Numbered from the stretch's first letter, positions 24,381 through 36,725 are shown. The stretch is 64,000 nt of DNA from Phytoseiulus persimilis (GCA_037576195.1 CM075101.1:10726001-10790000); one strand, 5' to 3'. A program made the numbers and translations. The notes: a model not told the origin generated them from the letters alone.

Positions 24381-26609
24381 CAACTCTCAGAGTGACAGGG
24401 GCGAAAGCCAACGACCGAGTCAGGCAACTTATTGTGATAGAACATTAAACCCTCTCATCTCGCGCTCCTGGAAAGCTCCCTAAATACCCGAGACGAACGA
24501 TGAGACTCGCGAGCCGTGATCAACGGTTTCAAGTCCTAAAGGTTGCAGTCTGGTGGGTGCGCAGCGCCTGGAAATTTAGGCGTTCGGCCGCATCGTAGAG
24601 CCCTTTCGCCCAACACATCCAACAGTTGCTCTTGGTAGCCAGAGGGGGAAGTCCATTCGCGTGGCTCACGGGAAGGTTCCGGGAATGCTTGGGTAGCTTG
24701 AATCTACTTCCCCGCCCGCCATCCTGACTTTGCCTCGACACGCGCTAGAGTGGGATGCTTTGGAGTTTGCTATTCCTCGTAGAATGAGCTGCTCCACATC
24801 GTTTGCATCGAGCGAGCTGTTGATCGGGATGTTGACGCAGCTCCGATAGCGATACAACATCTGTCCGGGATGTTGTCGCGGCAAGCATTTTTTCTCTCTG
24901 GAAGCCTTGCGCGTAACCTATAGCGATATTCGCGAGATTGTCGTCGTTGTCGACAGCTCGTCTCATTTCTCGGGGGACGAACGAGGCTCGGAAACTCCGT
25001 CGTTCGGATTTCCCGTGCGAAAAAAATACTTATCTGGTCGCTCATCGTTTAGGAATCCGCTCATGTAGACACGCTTGCCGTCGAGGAACTTTTTAACTGG
25101 GAGTCTCGGAGGATGAGAGTGCGAGGCGGGGGCGCTGCACGCCAAGGGCTATGCTCGGAACAGTCTGAATTCATCGGTGCGGGTTTGTTCGACGAACACA
25201 GAATTGGAACTTCTCGAGATGCTCGCACGAGAATCTCACCATGGGCAACACAAGGGATGGAACACTCGACATGTTCAGGGGACCATTGTGCCGGCATATT
25301 CGCCGCGAACAAACAAGGTATTCCCGGAGCGTTATTCGCGAAGAATATTCTTATTCGATCTCGAGGCAAGGTGTACGATAACGGTCGCTTGCAGTCTGTG
25401 ATCCGAGGAGCCGGTCCCTCGCGAGCCACATGTTTACTCGAATCAATAGTATTAGTCGATGTTGTCCATCGGCGACGAGGTGCCCGGCCGATGTTACTCT
25501 CATTCAAGACATCATCAAGCGTCAAAGAGTCCTGGATGCGCTTCATGCATTCTGATGACTCTGTTCCGCGACCTCAAATTTCGCTTGCCGAGCGATTTTC
25601 TTCGAAGACTGTTTCCGCTCGATGAGGAGATCCAGCGAGCCAGTGGTCACAGCCATAGAGCTGTCTGCGAGGAAGGCACGGGAACGAATCCTTGGGCAAA
25701 GTTTCTTGAGAGTCCATCGCGGACATCAATGCGGTGAGAGGAAGGACGCCTGGAATCTTGGGCGATATGATGATAAGTAATTCCCGATTTTTTTTTTGGT
25801 CTGAAATAAATCCCACGATATCCCCGCAACCGTTGCGATCGTGATGCTGGAATGGATCCATGGAATCACCCGGACTCCGCATCGGCTCGCCGTTACTGAG
25901 CGCATTCTTTGGTGAAGCAAGACAAAAACGTCCGGGAGGTAGCCGCAGGAGCTTCGCAGCTCTAACCCATCTCGATCAAGAGTTGGTGTCCATCATCAGG
26001 CCTCGATTGTGGATCGAGATGACGTGCAAGGTTCGCGAAGACTTTCGAAGGAATCGATCGTCCGACTATGTGTTACGTTCGCCCTGCACATGGGGCTCCA
26101 GCGGTGGCAGCCGGGCTCGAAGCCAAATCAACTAAATCTCCGCCAGGGAACTCCCATTACTCCTTCCCGCTCATTCGTGTACAAGCGAGGCAGCGCACTC
26201 CGAAACAAGTTTGTGGTCGATTCGGGTGTCTCCGTCGGCAAGTGTCAAATATCTTCATGAGGCTCTGTCAGCTGCGCTTGTGTGCGGGTTTTCTGTATGT
26301 TTCGCCGATGAGCTTGTAACCTCTTGCATGTTCCGGGAGAGGGGCTGGGCTGAATAGAGCGCACAGTTGCTGTGAAGAATCCGACTCTTTCCCAAAACAG
26401 GGCCTGAGAGAGTGAATTCAGTTCCATGTGCATGCAAAGTATTTGAATTCCCATTTGATTCAATTAGAAAGGGAGCGGCGCGGAGTACCGGGGGAAGTTC
26501 ACTAATTGTGAGTGATAGTGGTGCCCCCAACAGTAATTGATGGGAAAATTGGTCCGAGCACCAGTATAGCGGAAGACGGCGGCCGTCGTGGAGTGGGAAT
26601 TCCATTAGA

Positions 26610-26641
26610 GCTCTCCCCCCCCCTCTCCTCTCTCTCTCTCA
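26610..26641 (+). repeat. C/CT-rich simple repeat
   Basis: Run of C followed by a (CT)n dinucleotide tract. Confidence 0.85.
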
Positions 26642-29600
26642 CTGCTGTTGTCGTTGCCGCCACTGCGCTTATTCGAGGCGGACACAAACGCTGACATCGT
26701 TCTCTCCCGTTCTGAAACCATTTGTTGCTTCGACAAATGCTCTGTGGAAGACCACTCTGGATGTCCAGGGTAGGCAGGAGAAGATGTAGCGTCGGTATGA
26801 GAAGGCTCGAAACCGCACAAGGGGACAAACAGAAGCAAAACTTTGTGGACAAAAGCAAGTCCGGAGCGGGCCCGTCGGAGATTTCGCCGACTACTGATGA
26901 AACAATGCTGCTGTGCGGACACTGCCGAGCGGCGGCGACGCCCTGCTTACTCATTCGCTCAACAAAGTTCCCCCTCTCATCAGACCACGAGATTCTCATT
27001 CATAGCGAATGTGGAATCCGGGCAGCGTTGCTGGACTCTCAAGAAGGACGCGATCACCTGAGAAGGAGAAAATTTCGAGATCCCTCCACTTCACCGCGAT
27101 ATGGAGGTGGTTCATTTTTCTTCCTCGTGATTCCGATGTACATAGAACTCTGTCCTGCTGAAGGATTTTGGGATGACATGGCCTCCATGCGCGAACTGCA
27201 TTCCTCGAAACTTTTGGCCCAGCGAATGGAGGCGGGCTGAATCGTCGACTATATTCCCTTCCTCACTTGTTCTTTGTACTCTTGGCTGGCGGCTCGGGCC
27301 TATTCCTATTCGTAATGAGGACAAAGACATATTTGGACTTTTCCATCTCTATAGCTCGCTGTCGACTGAATGAATCAACGGGGCTGCGCCAACAACAATA
27401 ACTTTCCTACCAGTTCATGAGGACACCAACAGAAGCGTCCTGGCAACGACAGAGACGAAAACTACGACGGTCATTGCGGCTTCGCGAATATTCGCGCGAT
27501 GCCATGCTTTCTCGCTCAAATCCCACCACTAAGTCGAGCCGCAGACCAGCGGAAGCAGCATGAAGTCGGGGAACCTTTGAATCTTCATTTCGCGGCGCGG
27601 ATGCCGCCGCCATTTCCCTCCGAAACTCAGTTTCGCTACAGCACGGAAATGATTCCGCTACGGGCTTGGCGGCGGCGGCGGCAGTAAGTGGGACCCGCCT
27701 TTGAGAGCTGGCTATGACTCGACTTCTTCGTCTTTTGAACATTCTGCCCCTCCATTTGGTTGAGGCTAGACCTCTGCGGCAGTAAGTTGCTCCCTGGGAA
27801 CATTACTCTTCCCCATGGAAGCCTTTCCGCTATGACCCGGGCTCAACGTGGATTGCGCGGAAATTAGGCATTTCCACTGGAGACTGCATCGCTGCCGATT
27901 CAGGAGCAACGAGATTAACAACCCGGTTGGATTATGAGACAGAGTTCAAGGAAAATACAGGAACATTTCAACTGTAGTTTGAACCGGGGCTCAGAAATGC
28001 GCAACGGGCGGGGCAAGAACTGTTTCATCGGGGAAGTAGAATTGGTGTGCGTTCCTCTGGGCGAGGACGGGAAGAGGAGACGACAAAGAGGGGGAATCCT
28101 TCCAGCATATCGATATAGTTGTCATAACAGGCGGTTGAAGCTTCTGATGATGTCCACCGAGTGCTTCCATCGATAGCTGCCCTCAATTCATGGGGTGGTT
28201 CATCGTCAGAGAGGTCATCCTTAGAGCCAAAGCACGTGGGCATCAGGTCATGAAAACCAGGAAAGGATGTGTTAGAGGCTCGGGTCGTTTCACGATCAAA
28301 CCGCGATCACTGGGTGAAGACACGCCGACAATTTTTCATCCCTTTCTTATCACAAACCTCAACTTCGAATTTCCTGCACTTTGATAACCTTCCTAGAGGC
28401 CTCCCCCTCCAATAACCTCAGTTAGCTGTTGCAATGTTTTGAATTCATATCCAACAGCGTTGGCATGTCCGGATCACGGCATGAATGGCGGGTGGACGTC
28501 GTTGCCAAGAGAGCTTGCCTAACCGAGATGGCAGGTATCTATGAAGATCTCGATGACGAAGTCCTCGCTCTTGTCAGAACTCGCGAGCAGACTCTCCAAA
28601 AGATGGATATCCACTCAAACGGCCACAATAGCGTGATAGGAATTCATTAAAAGCCCATCGCGCCCTGAGACGCCTAGAGCGATGGTTGAATTCCGTATGC
28701 TACACGCTACGTTCACGAGGCCGATTCTCTATTATCAGGGGTTTCAACGGCAACTGTTCACAAGGCGCGACACTGACATCGAAAATTCCCTGATTCTTCG
28801 AACGGAGCCCGAACTGCACTGAAGTGATAATCATTGTCTGGAAACCTCCCCATCTGGCGAGGAAAACGGACGGCCACGCGAATCCATGGACCGAGGAGCA
28901 GAATCGCCTGAAGAGTGGGGATCCAGGTGGTGGCCAGCTTAGAGCAACGGCGGAAGCCGCACCATCAGGGGATCTAAAACTGAAGGATTGAATCGAGAGA
29001 CCGTATCTCCGACTGTTGAATTGGATGAGGGGGCGGGTTGAGAGCCGGCGCTGAAACTCAACAGGGAGAGCTTTCAAAACAAGGTTGAATACGGGTGCGG
29101 TGAACGTAATGAAGCTGGGCGGCGCCTTTCGGAATGTTGCTTCAAAAACAAACGCAGCGCGACCGAAACTCTAATCCGATCCGTTCACCAAAAATCTGAT
29201 TCCGAAGCCCCCTGTGTGTTCAGAACAAGCGTCCTGTTGTGGTTTTCTCTCCTCTGGCAACAGAGCCATGTCATTGACAAGCACTGCGATTTCAACGGTT
29301 TTCAAAATGGCTGCTCCGAAACAGACGCCGGCAAGCATCCCGTGCCGCCCGGGGCGTTCCACAAACGCGCCGGCCCGTCTTCCCAGATCCTGTTTTGCCT
29401 TCCACTGGAGGCTTCCTCCCGCCTGTGAGACGGAGCTGCGACCTCCAAGGGCTACGCTACTGGGGTGAGCGCACGCACCTTTGCCATCCTGTCTGCAGAA
29501 TTCCCCCGTTTTGCATGAGTGCGGAAAACTCGGGGCGGCGATCCGAGCATCAGGGTTGAGCGAGAATCTCGAACTGCTTGAGGGGAACCTCTCGGAGCTG

Positions 29601-31287
29601 TAACACTTGCTCGAATCTGATGCTCTCGAACAACTTCGGATGCCCAAATAAACGGGGCTGCTGCCTCCGACACCACACCCGTTGCTCAACAAAAACGAGT
29701 TCACGCTTTTCTTCTCGAACACGGCGAAATGCCCCCGTCTGGGCCGGGACTCCCTTCCATCTTCTGCGTTCTTGCCTTACTTCCTCCTCTCACACGTCGG
29801 ACATCGGAGCTGCGGCGCTCCATCCCGCTGCCTGAACGGCCTGAGGTCATCTGGAGTTTCAACTCTGAAGTCATCCAAAGACGGCCATATTTTGTTCGGC
29901 GCAGCTTTCGCTGACATCCACGAAGATCAGGTGAGCGATCAGGGGGTCATTGAACAAACGCCTAGCCTGAGGCCCTAGCTGTCGACGACCTGGAGCGAAG
30001 TTTCTCGAGTTACCTTCTCCCGACAGTTCGAAGCCCTGCATCCATCATGCCGGACAATATTGACGTGTTCTTGGAATCGTTCCCGAGTTGTTCCTTCCAT
30101 GTACCGTGAATCACAAATGATCCCGCTTGGTGAACGACGTCCCGACCCACGTCGAACGGAGTTCTTGAGAACTTCCATGCGGGGCCCTGAGCGAGCGCCC
30201 AGCAGTCGAGCGAGTGGAGATGTTTCAGAAGAAGCCTCGTGAGAAAAAAGGGGCTCCTGGAGGCTGACACCGCTGTCAAGTCAGTCTCCCGATCAAAAGC
30301 AGGTTTCCTAGGAGAGACTCTTTAATGGAACTCTGGGAATTAGACAATGTGATTAACATATGCTTTGGAACGTATCAAGGAATTCTCGGAGGGTCACAGC
30401 GGCCCCAAGGTTCCGGACCGAGACGTCGCCGAGGCGGAAGAGGCGTTGCACGATGGAGAAGGGAACAAGGAAAAGTCGACCGAGCCGCGTGGTGCGACAT
30501 GGACGCGGAGAGGCGGGCGGAGAGGAGCTCGGTCACTGAGGTTGACGTCTCGTAATTGCATTGAAATCCGATCGCGAGGGTCGCGACATTCCGCATGCGT
30601 CTTCTTTCATTTGCATGGAGAACTAGGTGGGCGGCTGAGTTGCACAAGGCCGGACTGCGGCCATTTTGACAAATGCTCAATTTCGCAACATCGCGCTGCG
30701 AGGAGAAATGAAACATCTTTCGAACATATTCTACGGGTCGGTGATGTGGGTGTTCAGGGAAGGAGCGGCGCGTGTCGATGTTGGAATGTCTCGGAAGAAA
30801 CTGAATTGCGGGGAAGCTGAACCGCATCCTCTCACGGAGGACGTTGTCAAATTCACGTGCGCGGATGATGACCATTCAGGTCCTTCCCGAATTCATTGAC
30901 ACTGCAGGTGTGGTGGGAGCATTCGGAACACTTGTTCCGAAGGGTGTCGGGAAGAACGTTGGCCTCATGAGCAGGATCTGGCAATCCATCTCGTCGGAGG
31001 AAGCCTCCCGGTACAGGAGACAGGGGTGAACCTCCGAGGGGGTTTTATCAATTCAGCCCGTAACTTGAGAGTGGGTTTTTTTCTGTCGCTCCGACGATGC
31101 CCTGATACGGGGAGCGATCCTATTTTCCCGGTTGAATGCTGATACTGAATCGGCTTTGTGGAAAACGGGGTTTCCTTCGGTCCGTCAAAGCCGTGAGCCA
31201 GGAGAACCGCGGGATCAACAGAAAAACATACCCTAGTGGTGGATCAGACTATCTCTGACCGACACCGGGCTTGCTACTCAGACACTC

Positions 31288-31578
31288 ATGAGGACCACAG
31301 CAGCCGTGCTCTGGGGCGTGCTGTTCGCGTTCTCGGCGTCAGCGGCGACGATAGGTCTGCGAAAGGATCCTCGAACTCCAAAGTTGTCCGACTACAGGCC
31401 ATGGCGTTCCTCAGATGGGGGAACGACTGAGTTCGTAGAAGTCGGAACGAGACGCCTCATCGACAACTCGAGGCGTCGGAAAACTATCGGCGGCGCTAAG
31501 CATCCCGGGGAGTTCATCCGTTCGTCACCCACAGCGGATTCGTATCGCCATTGGAGACTCGGGAGGCATAATGTGTGA
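31288..31578 (+). CDS. candidate small secreted peptide precursor (96 residues)
   Basis: An intronless ORF from ATG to TGA. Residues 1-19 form a textbook signal peptide: a basic Met-Arg start, a hydrophobic core and a small-residue end (ASA) before the likely cleavage. The rest is basic and has possible prohormone-convertase sites at residues 25-26 (RK), 55-56 (RR) and 62-65 (RRRK). Near the C-terminus SYRHWRLGR (residues 85-93) ends in Gly-Arg, the form that gives an amidated peptide after processing, here ending W-R-L-amide. There are no cysteines in the mature part. I do not recognise the family. Signal-peptide-like ORFs arise by chance, and no poly(A) signal is close, so it may be spurious or the 5' part of a longer gene; no strong donor lies within it. 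Confidence 0.35.
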   Translation: MRTTAAVLWGVLFAFSASAATIGLRKDPRTPKLSDYRPWRSSDGGTTEFVEVGTRRLIDNSRRRKTIGGAKHPGEFIRSSPTADSYRHWRLGRHNV

Positions 31579-33923
31579 TCTAACAGCGAAGTTTTCCGAA
31601 GTGTCGCCGAACCTTCATAAAGTGTCGCCATTGTACTGATGATGATTGAAACTGTCGACATGAACAATAGATGGGTTTCGTGTTCAATGATCTCGTCGTA
31701 ACGGCCGCGATTTGTGGTCGGTTAAGTGGGGAGAGATTCCGCGGCGCTGTAGCGGAGCTTCTTTTTTCTCGTTCCCAACACGCTCCCGCCCGCTGTAGCG
31801 CACAGAGTTCGGCGGCCTGTTCGTGGAAACGGCCGCGGCATGAGCTCCGAGCCGCTACCGATATCGGCCAACCTGGCGGGGAAAGAAGACGGGAAACCTG
31901 GTGCGAAAACGTTTGAAGCTGAGGTTGAAAGCTCAGCAGCTGGTGAAACCCTTAGTGGCGGAGCTCCGTCCGGGGTCAAGTTCATTTTTCAGGTTTCGCT
32001 CACCGTCGACGGAACTTGAAACGGCTCGGTCTGATTGGGTTTATTACTCAGATTAATGAGTCGGGTCGTCTTTCAGGCGCACTTTCCATTTTTCCCCGAG
32101 ATACGGAGAAGCGGGAGGCGAACACAAGCGTTCTCCAATTCTCTGGAACTTGTCGCGCCACGGGGAGGGGATCCGATCCCGCGTTTCCGCATTCGTTCGG
32201 AAGATTCTCGAAGTTCGTCGAGTCTCTTTCCGGAAACCCCACATTTTTCCGGAGAAATTAATGATGCCCGGTGAAGTCGACTTCCCATCGTGGAGGTAAC
32301 TTCGAGCAGGAATTTCGAATCCACCCCAGCGATCGGATGTCGAGAAGGAACGCGGAATCGTTGTTTCCAGTTTCGTTATCTCCTTTTTTCCTCCACGACG
32401 CGCTCAATCATCGTCTGGAGGTCCGCGGTACATACTAACAGATTTGGAATCATTTTACACAGGCGTGTCTGCCACCGTCGTTAAACTTGAGACGACAGTC
32501 ATTATTTTTAATGACTAGCAACTATAGAGCAAGCAAGTAGGAGGGCTGGGGCCCGGGCGGGCTAACTCGCTGCCGGCTAACGCGCCCGGCCCTCGGAGGG
32601 CTCACTCGCTCCCTCATTCATCTCCCCGGTTGCTCCCTCGCTCTCTCGGATCTAGCGAACGACCACTTGTCGGGAAAGACTGCGAGGCCTTGAGACGCTC
32701 ACCTTGCCCGTTTCTCCCAGGCTCGAGACAATTACGCAAGATCTCTTTCGTCGAGCTCTCACGCACGCTTCGCAAAGTTTCGCGGCTGAATCCGAATAGG
32801 CTCAATCGAGTTTTAGTTTCTGGTCTCAAGTGAGCGCACGCTCGTCGAGTTGGACCGGAACGATAGTTTCAACAGTTTGCGCTGATAACGACCCGAATGA
32901 AAATCGATTTTATTTGCATAAGCCCTCCAAGAGCGAGCTCGGGCCAACTCAGCGGATGGTCGGCCAGTCGGAATCCTACAAAGGATGAAGACGGCGTCTT
33001 GGGCTACGGCCATCGGTTGGCGTGACGTTTTCTATTCCCAGCATGATTGGTGTCGACAACTACCAAACGACATCCTGCGGTCAATCGATGGACTAGACCT
33101 GCGACCGACGCGCTCAACAGCCTTGCCATCTATATGTTATTGGTCGGAGCTACAATGACGAAACTCGAAGTCAGAGCGCTTTGAATTCGCGAACTTGTAA
33201 ACTTGGAGCTCCAGCCTGCTCGCCCACCAAGCCGGTCGATCAATCGGAGCGGGATGTCTCTCGCTACGACAGTTTAGAGTGAGTCGCTCGGCCCATTTGT
33301 CTGTACGAGACTCCACAATCGTAGCAGAGATTAGTGAGAACCAGTGGGCCGGCTTACCGACTGACCGACCGACCGACGGGCTGGCTGGCTGGCCTCGCCT
33401 CGCCTCTGAGTCCCCCTCCGTCACCCCTCGCCCTCAATGGGGCAGCCTGTGCCTTGCCAAAACTCTCCGTTAGGTCTGCAAGCTCGTCTCTATCCGTGCG
33501 TTCGCGAGCGTTGGGGCCACGATCAAATGATTAATATACTCTCGTTATGGAGCTCCGGCGTGGCACGTCCCTTTCTAGAATTATCAATTTTCGGCCCATG
33601 AAAACTGAGCGCACTGACCGACCAATAAGTTTGGAGAGCTAGTGCTACAGCAATTTCGGTTTTCTACGATCAGTCGCTGGGGACTATTGAGTCCTTCTTG
33701 GGGATGAGCTGGAATGTTCTGCGGGGAACTTCCTACGTCATTGACGATTCCAGGCCCATAACGTTCATTTTTCTTCCCAAGTCCTCGACTTGCGTTAAAA
33801 TATCGTCCGAGTCTTGCTCTTCTGAATTCACGGAAGGAACTTGGGATCTTGCATGCTCTCAGGAGATGAAAGAGAAGCTCTCTGAGTTTTATGTATAAGC
33901 CAAGAGGCTCAAGGGAACGACCG
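31579..33923. other. non-coding stretch
   Basis: No gene recognised. A GC-rich segment lies at about 32545-32640 and a tetranucleotide repeat at 33359-33407. Overlapping short frames on both strands at 32035-32324 cancel each other as evidence. Confidence 0.4.
33359..33407 (+). repeat. GACC / GGCT tetranucleotide repeats
   Basis: About four GACC units run straight into three GGCT units and then CTCGC repeats: a compound microsatellite. Confidence 0.85.
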
Positions 33924-34727
33924 TCACGCTGACCAGCGGCATTCTGGATTCAACAGGTGGCGGAATCTCGACGAAGAAAGAGCCAGAGCTCGCGAGAATC
34001 CCGACAAGTGAAAGACTGATGCGAGATAGGAATTTGAGGTAGCCGGGGAGACCACGGAAAACCTCCGCGAGATGCTCCAGCTGGCTCTAGTTTTCGTGTC
34101 ACGCGAATGTGGGAGGGTTCTCATGGAAAAAGGTGTGAACTGTTGTACGTGACGAGATAAGGAAAAAGGGAAGGCCAAAAAGCTGCTCGGCACTGGGTGG
34201 TTGTATGCGAGCCTACACCAGGCACAGCCCGGGGCTCCCGGCACAACACTTGCATTTTGAAGGCACAGAGCAGTAGCTCGAGCATTTGTGAGAAGTACAT
34301 CGGCTCCATTCTTTAAGGCCATCTCCATGAGAGCTTCATCCGGATTCAGAGAAATATCGATCGACTTCCTGCACGGTCCATGTTGTGCGAGCTTATCGAG
34401 GGGTTGATGGCTTCCACGCCGTTTCCTTTCCAGTTCTGGACGAGTTGGCAATCCCGCCCTGGAGGCGAAGAAAACGAAGCAAGGGGATTTCTCGAATTTC
34501 AGGAAAGGCTCAAAATAAGCGGTGGGGAATACGAGGTTTATCGTTGGGCTCGGAGCTACGTCACCAGGAAGAGGTCGCTGAAAGGCACCGCGATCCGTTT
34601 TCACTCGCAACTCGAAAGCGTGTTTTTCTTCGAGATGCTTGACCTCTCGATGCTGTTTACGTAGGCACGCGCGAGGTCGTACCAGCTCCGTCCGGAACCA
34701 TGCCCGCAGCTCAAGTGGAGCTATCAT
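33924..34727 (-). other. unrecognised 267-codon minus-strand ORF
   Basis: This is longer than expected by chance for 64 kb at this base composition. It lies in the same frame as the ORF immediately upstream (34728-35114), separated only by one TGA directly followed by ATG, so nearly 400 codons of one frame carry a single stop. The translation has no domain, signal peptide or membrane pattern I recognise, and the plus strand is open over part of it. It could be decayed coding sequence or chance. Confidence 0.2.
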
Positions 34728-34990
34728 TCAGAATGAACGCATTTCTCGGCGACTGGAGCCTATTGGGCAGTCTACCACGGTAGTCGCGAGCGCACTTGAC
34801 ATTCCCCCGATAAAAAACATATGAGTTGAGTAAAGCATGGGGTTTCGAGCCATCAGAATGATCGGGATGTTCGCTTGTAATTGACAAACCCGCACTGTAG
34901 CGAGGAATGGGCCGGTCATTCCATGCGGCGAACTGTACCTGATGCGGAATGGTTTCCACGATCCACAAAGCCCCGCTCTCAGTGTCGTTG
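34728..34990 (-). pseudogene. possible decayed mitochondrial carrier (SLC25) fragment
   Basis: On the minus strand, the frame starting near 35114 includes a stretch running into YSTHMFFIGGMSSALATTVVDCPI. This resembles the start of an SLC25 repeat: a Gly-rich hydrophobic helix leading to the Px[DE]xx[KR] motif. Upstream, TTLRAGLCGSWKPF and, in a second frame, SGALWIVETIPH resemble the EG..GLW.G...P segment that ends the preceding repeat. The motif breaks off after Pro-Ile: no acidic/basic residues follow in frame, and TGA comes at 34728. The split between frames and the loss of the motif suggest a broken copy. The similarity is by eye and modest; a chance hydrophobic frame is a real alternative. 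Confidence 0.25.
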
Positions 34991-35192
34991 AACAGTGATG
35001 ATGCAGGTTTCGAATGTGTGAAGCGTCTGAGCTCTTCAGGAAGATCTCAGTTGTCGGCAAGGGTGCGGCTCGCAGATCGATGAAGTCGAGCAGATCACCC
35101 CAGCTCGAAGCCACGATATTCTCCCCGACAAGAGAATCGCTGATTGTATCGATCTTCGCTCACCGTGTCGCATTTGTGTCCTTTCTGCGCAG

Positions 35193-35300
35193 TTTTGGTT
35201 TCATTCATACAGGAGGAGCATCAAAACATCGTTTCGGGATCCTTCTATCCGATCTGCCGATCGCGGTGTCACGCGAAGCTACCTCGCAGTCATCCTTGAG
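35193..35300 (+). other. orphan exon-like segment with strong splice sites
   Basis: A good acceptor (GTCCTTTCTGCGCAG) and donor (GAG|GTAACT) bound 108 bp, a multiple of three and open in two frames. The protein (FWFHSYRRSIKTSF... in phase 0) is not recognisable. It may be a cassette exon of an unseen gene, or chance. Confidence 0.18.
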
Positions 35301-35882
35301 GTAACTCTGCCTTCGCTCATCGAGGACCGGGATCCGACCGGATAGGTGGCTCCTGGCTCTCCGCAACAAGGACCGAAAAACTTTGAGTGAGCTTCACGCG
35401 GAACTGCTTGGCTGAGGACGGAGATTCGCGTTCGTTTTTTCGCAGTTGATCACAGCAAGCCTCGCCGCAGCGAAAAAGACAAACGAATCCCAGATCGGGG
35501 AGGAGGCCGACAGCGGTTGAGAGGCCGAAAGGAGGAGCTCGAATCCGACTTGGTGTCCTCGTATCTGTGTTATTCCATGTGCTGCGGATCATCGCCCAGA
35601 GCTACAATATTGCGAAACGTCTGCCTCCGATGCAGAATTAGTTTAAGGGATCTTCGAGGTTTAGGAGCTTGGGCAAGCCGCCGCGGATTTTACGGAGGGT
35701 CCCCGAAGGCTTAGGCCGCGGGAATGAGGGTTGGAACATCGGCCCGGAATTCTCCTGCCTTGTGATACATCGCCGCCAAACGCGTTTCCTTCAGATTGCT
35801 CCTGCGAAGGCGTCCTCATACAACTGCATCTGACGATGTGGGAAGAGACTTTGATCGAAACTTTCGGAGCACTGAGAAATCG

Positions 35883-36725
35883 TCATTGACATAAATCTCT
35901 CGCACGAAGTTTGCGAATAATCGAGCCCTCCGGCAATCCTCGTCTTCCTCGGAGGTCCTTGATCTGAAAGATGCTCCGATTGTCCTTGAAGCGGTTTGAT
36001 GCGACATCACGAACCGTTCTTCTCCATTCCGGCACGGACCATGGGGGCCAGGCGACCGGCCGCGGTGGTTTCAATCGATGGTGTTCCTCAAGATCTCTAC
36101 TGAGTACGTCCGGTTCGTTAGATGAAGAATCACGGAATCCGGGAGCAACAACAGCGAAGTTCGAAGTCGTTTTCGACGACTGAATTCCAGGGTCATGAGA
36201 TCTAAGGATCGGGAGCGCGAGCTCAGCGTAGCGTGGGATGCAGAGGTCTGCCAGGTATAGGCTTGAAAGGAATAGCTCGACTCTTTGAGCTTTTGAAGAA
36301 CGTGGGACAGGGAGAACGAGGGGCGTTGTGCACTGAGTGGAATAACGGCACCGTGGTGTGGGCGTCGAAGTAGCTCTCCCGCACCTGAGCGCTCTGTGGA
36401 TCCCGATGAGATTCACGGACCCGGCTGTGAAGGGAGATGTCCGAATGCGAGTACCTTCCGAAGCTCCACAATTTATCAACGTTCGTCGAGTCCGAAACTT
36501 ACGTAACATCTCGAGCCACAGATAAGGTGCCCAGTCTATCGATTGCAGCACTTGCTGCAAAAAAAAAAAGAAATCTATCGATTGAAGCATCAAGGAAAAC
36601 TCGTGCAGCTCGACGACCCGATTTGGGTCCGCAGTTGGCGGCAGGATTCCGTGGTGGCCTAACCAGTGGTCCTCACGCTTTTGGGTTGCGGTTTTGGTGT
36701 CTGAGCGGATTTTTCCACCCCGCAT
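35883..36725 (-). other. unrecognised 280-codon minus-strand ORF
   Basis: The longest open frame in the window and unlikely in random sequence of this composition. It spans the poly(A)/poly(T) tract at 36559-36569, which it reads as a run of Phe, and much of it is Arg/Ser/Pro-rich with no domain I recognise. No start context, splice support or poly(A) signal argues for it. It may be the remnant of a mobile element or simply an open frame by chance. Confidence 0.18.
36535..36589 (+). mobile_element. poly(A) tract flanked by 16-bp direct repeats, possible truncated retroinsertion
   Basis: Two copies of TCTATCGATTG[C/A]AGCA (36535-36550 and 36574-36589) differ at one base and flank a 23-bp insert ending in an A-rich run. 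Target-site duplications around an A-tail are the mark of target-primed reverse transcription. The insert itself is too short to name an element, so this would be an extreme 5' truncation. Confidence 0.35.

Larger units (their letters stand above)
20572..31287. other. 10.7-kb stretch without a recognisable gene
   Basis: No ORF matches a known family. Low-complexity tracts are listed separately. AATAAA hexamers occur at 25805-25810 and 29647-29652. A good donor (CAG|GTGAGC) ends an open plus-strand segment at 29930 (frame ending in FGAAFADIHEDQ), and the minus strand is open for 183 codons at 29171-29722. Neither has recognisable homology, so I leave them as unproven. Confidence 0.35.

Noticed and set aside
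29171..29722. 183-codon minus-strand ORF with a hydrophobic C-terminal part
   Set aside because: No ATG start is needed to explain it, several overlapping frames are open on both strands, and there is no homology I recognise.
36503..36554. Minus-strand 52-bp exon between a poly(T)-GCAG acceptor and a GTAAGT donor
   Set aside because: The polypyrimidine tract is the poly(A) of the direct-repeat structure on the other strand, and the two readable frames give no recognisable protein.
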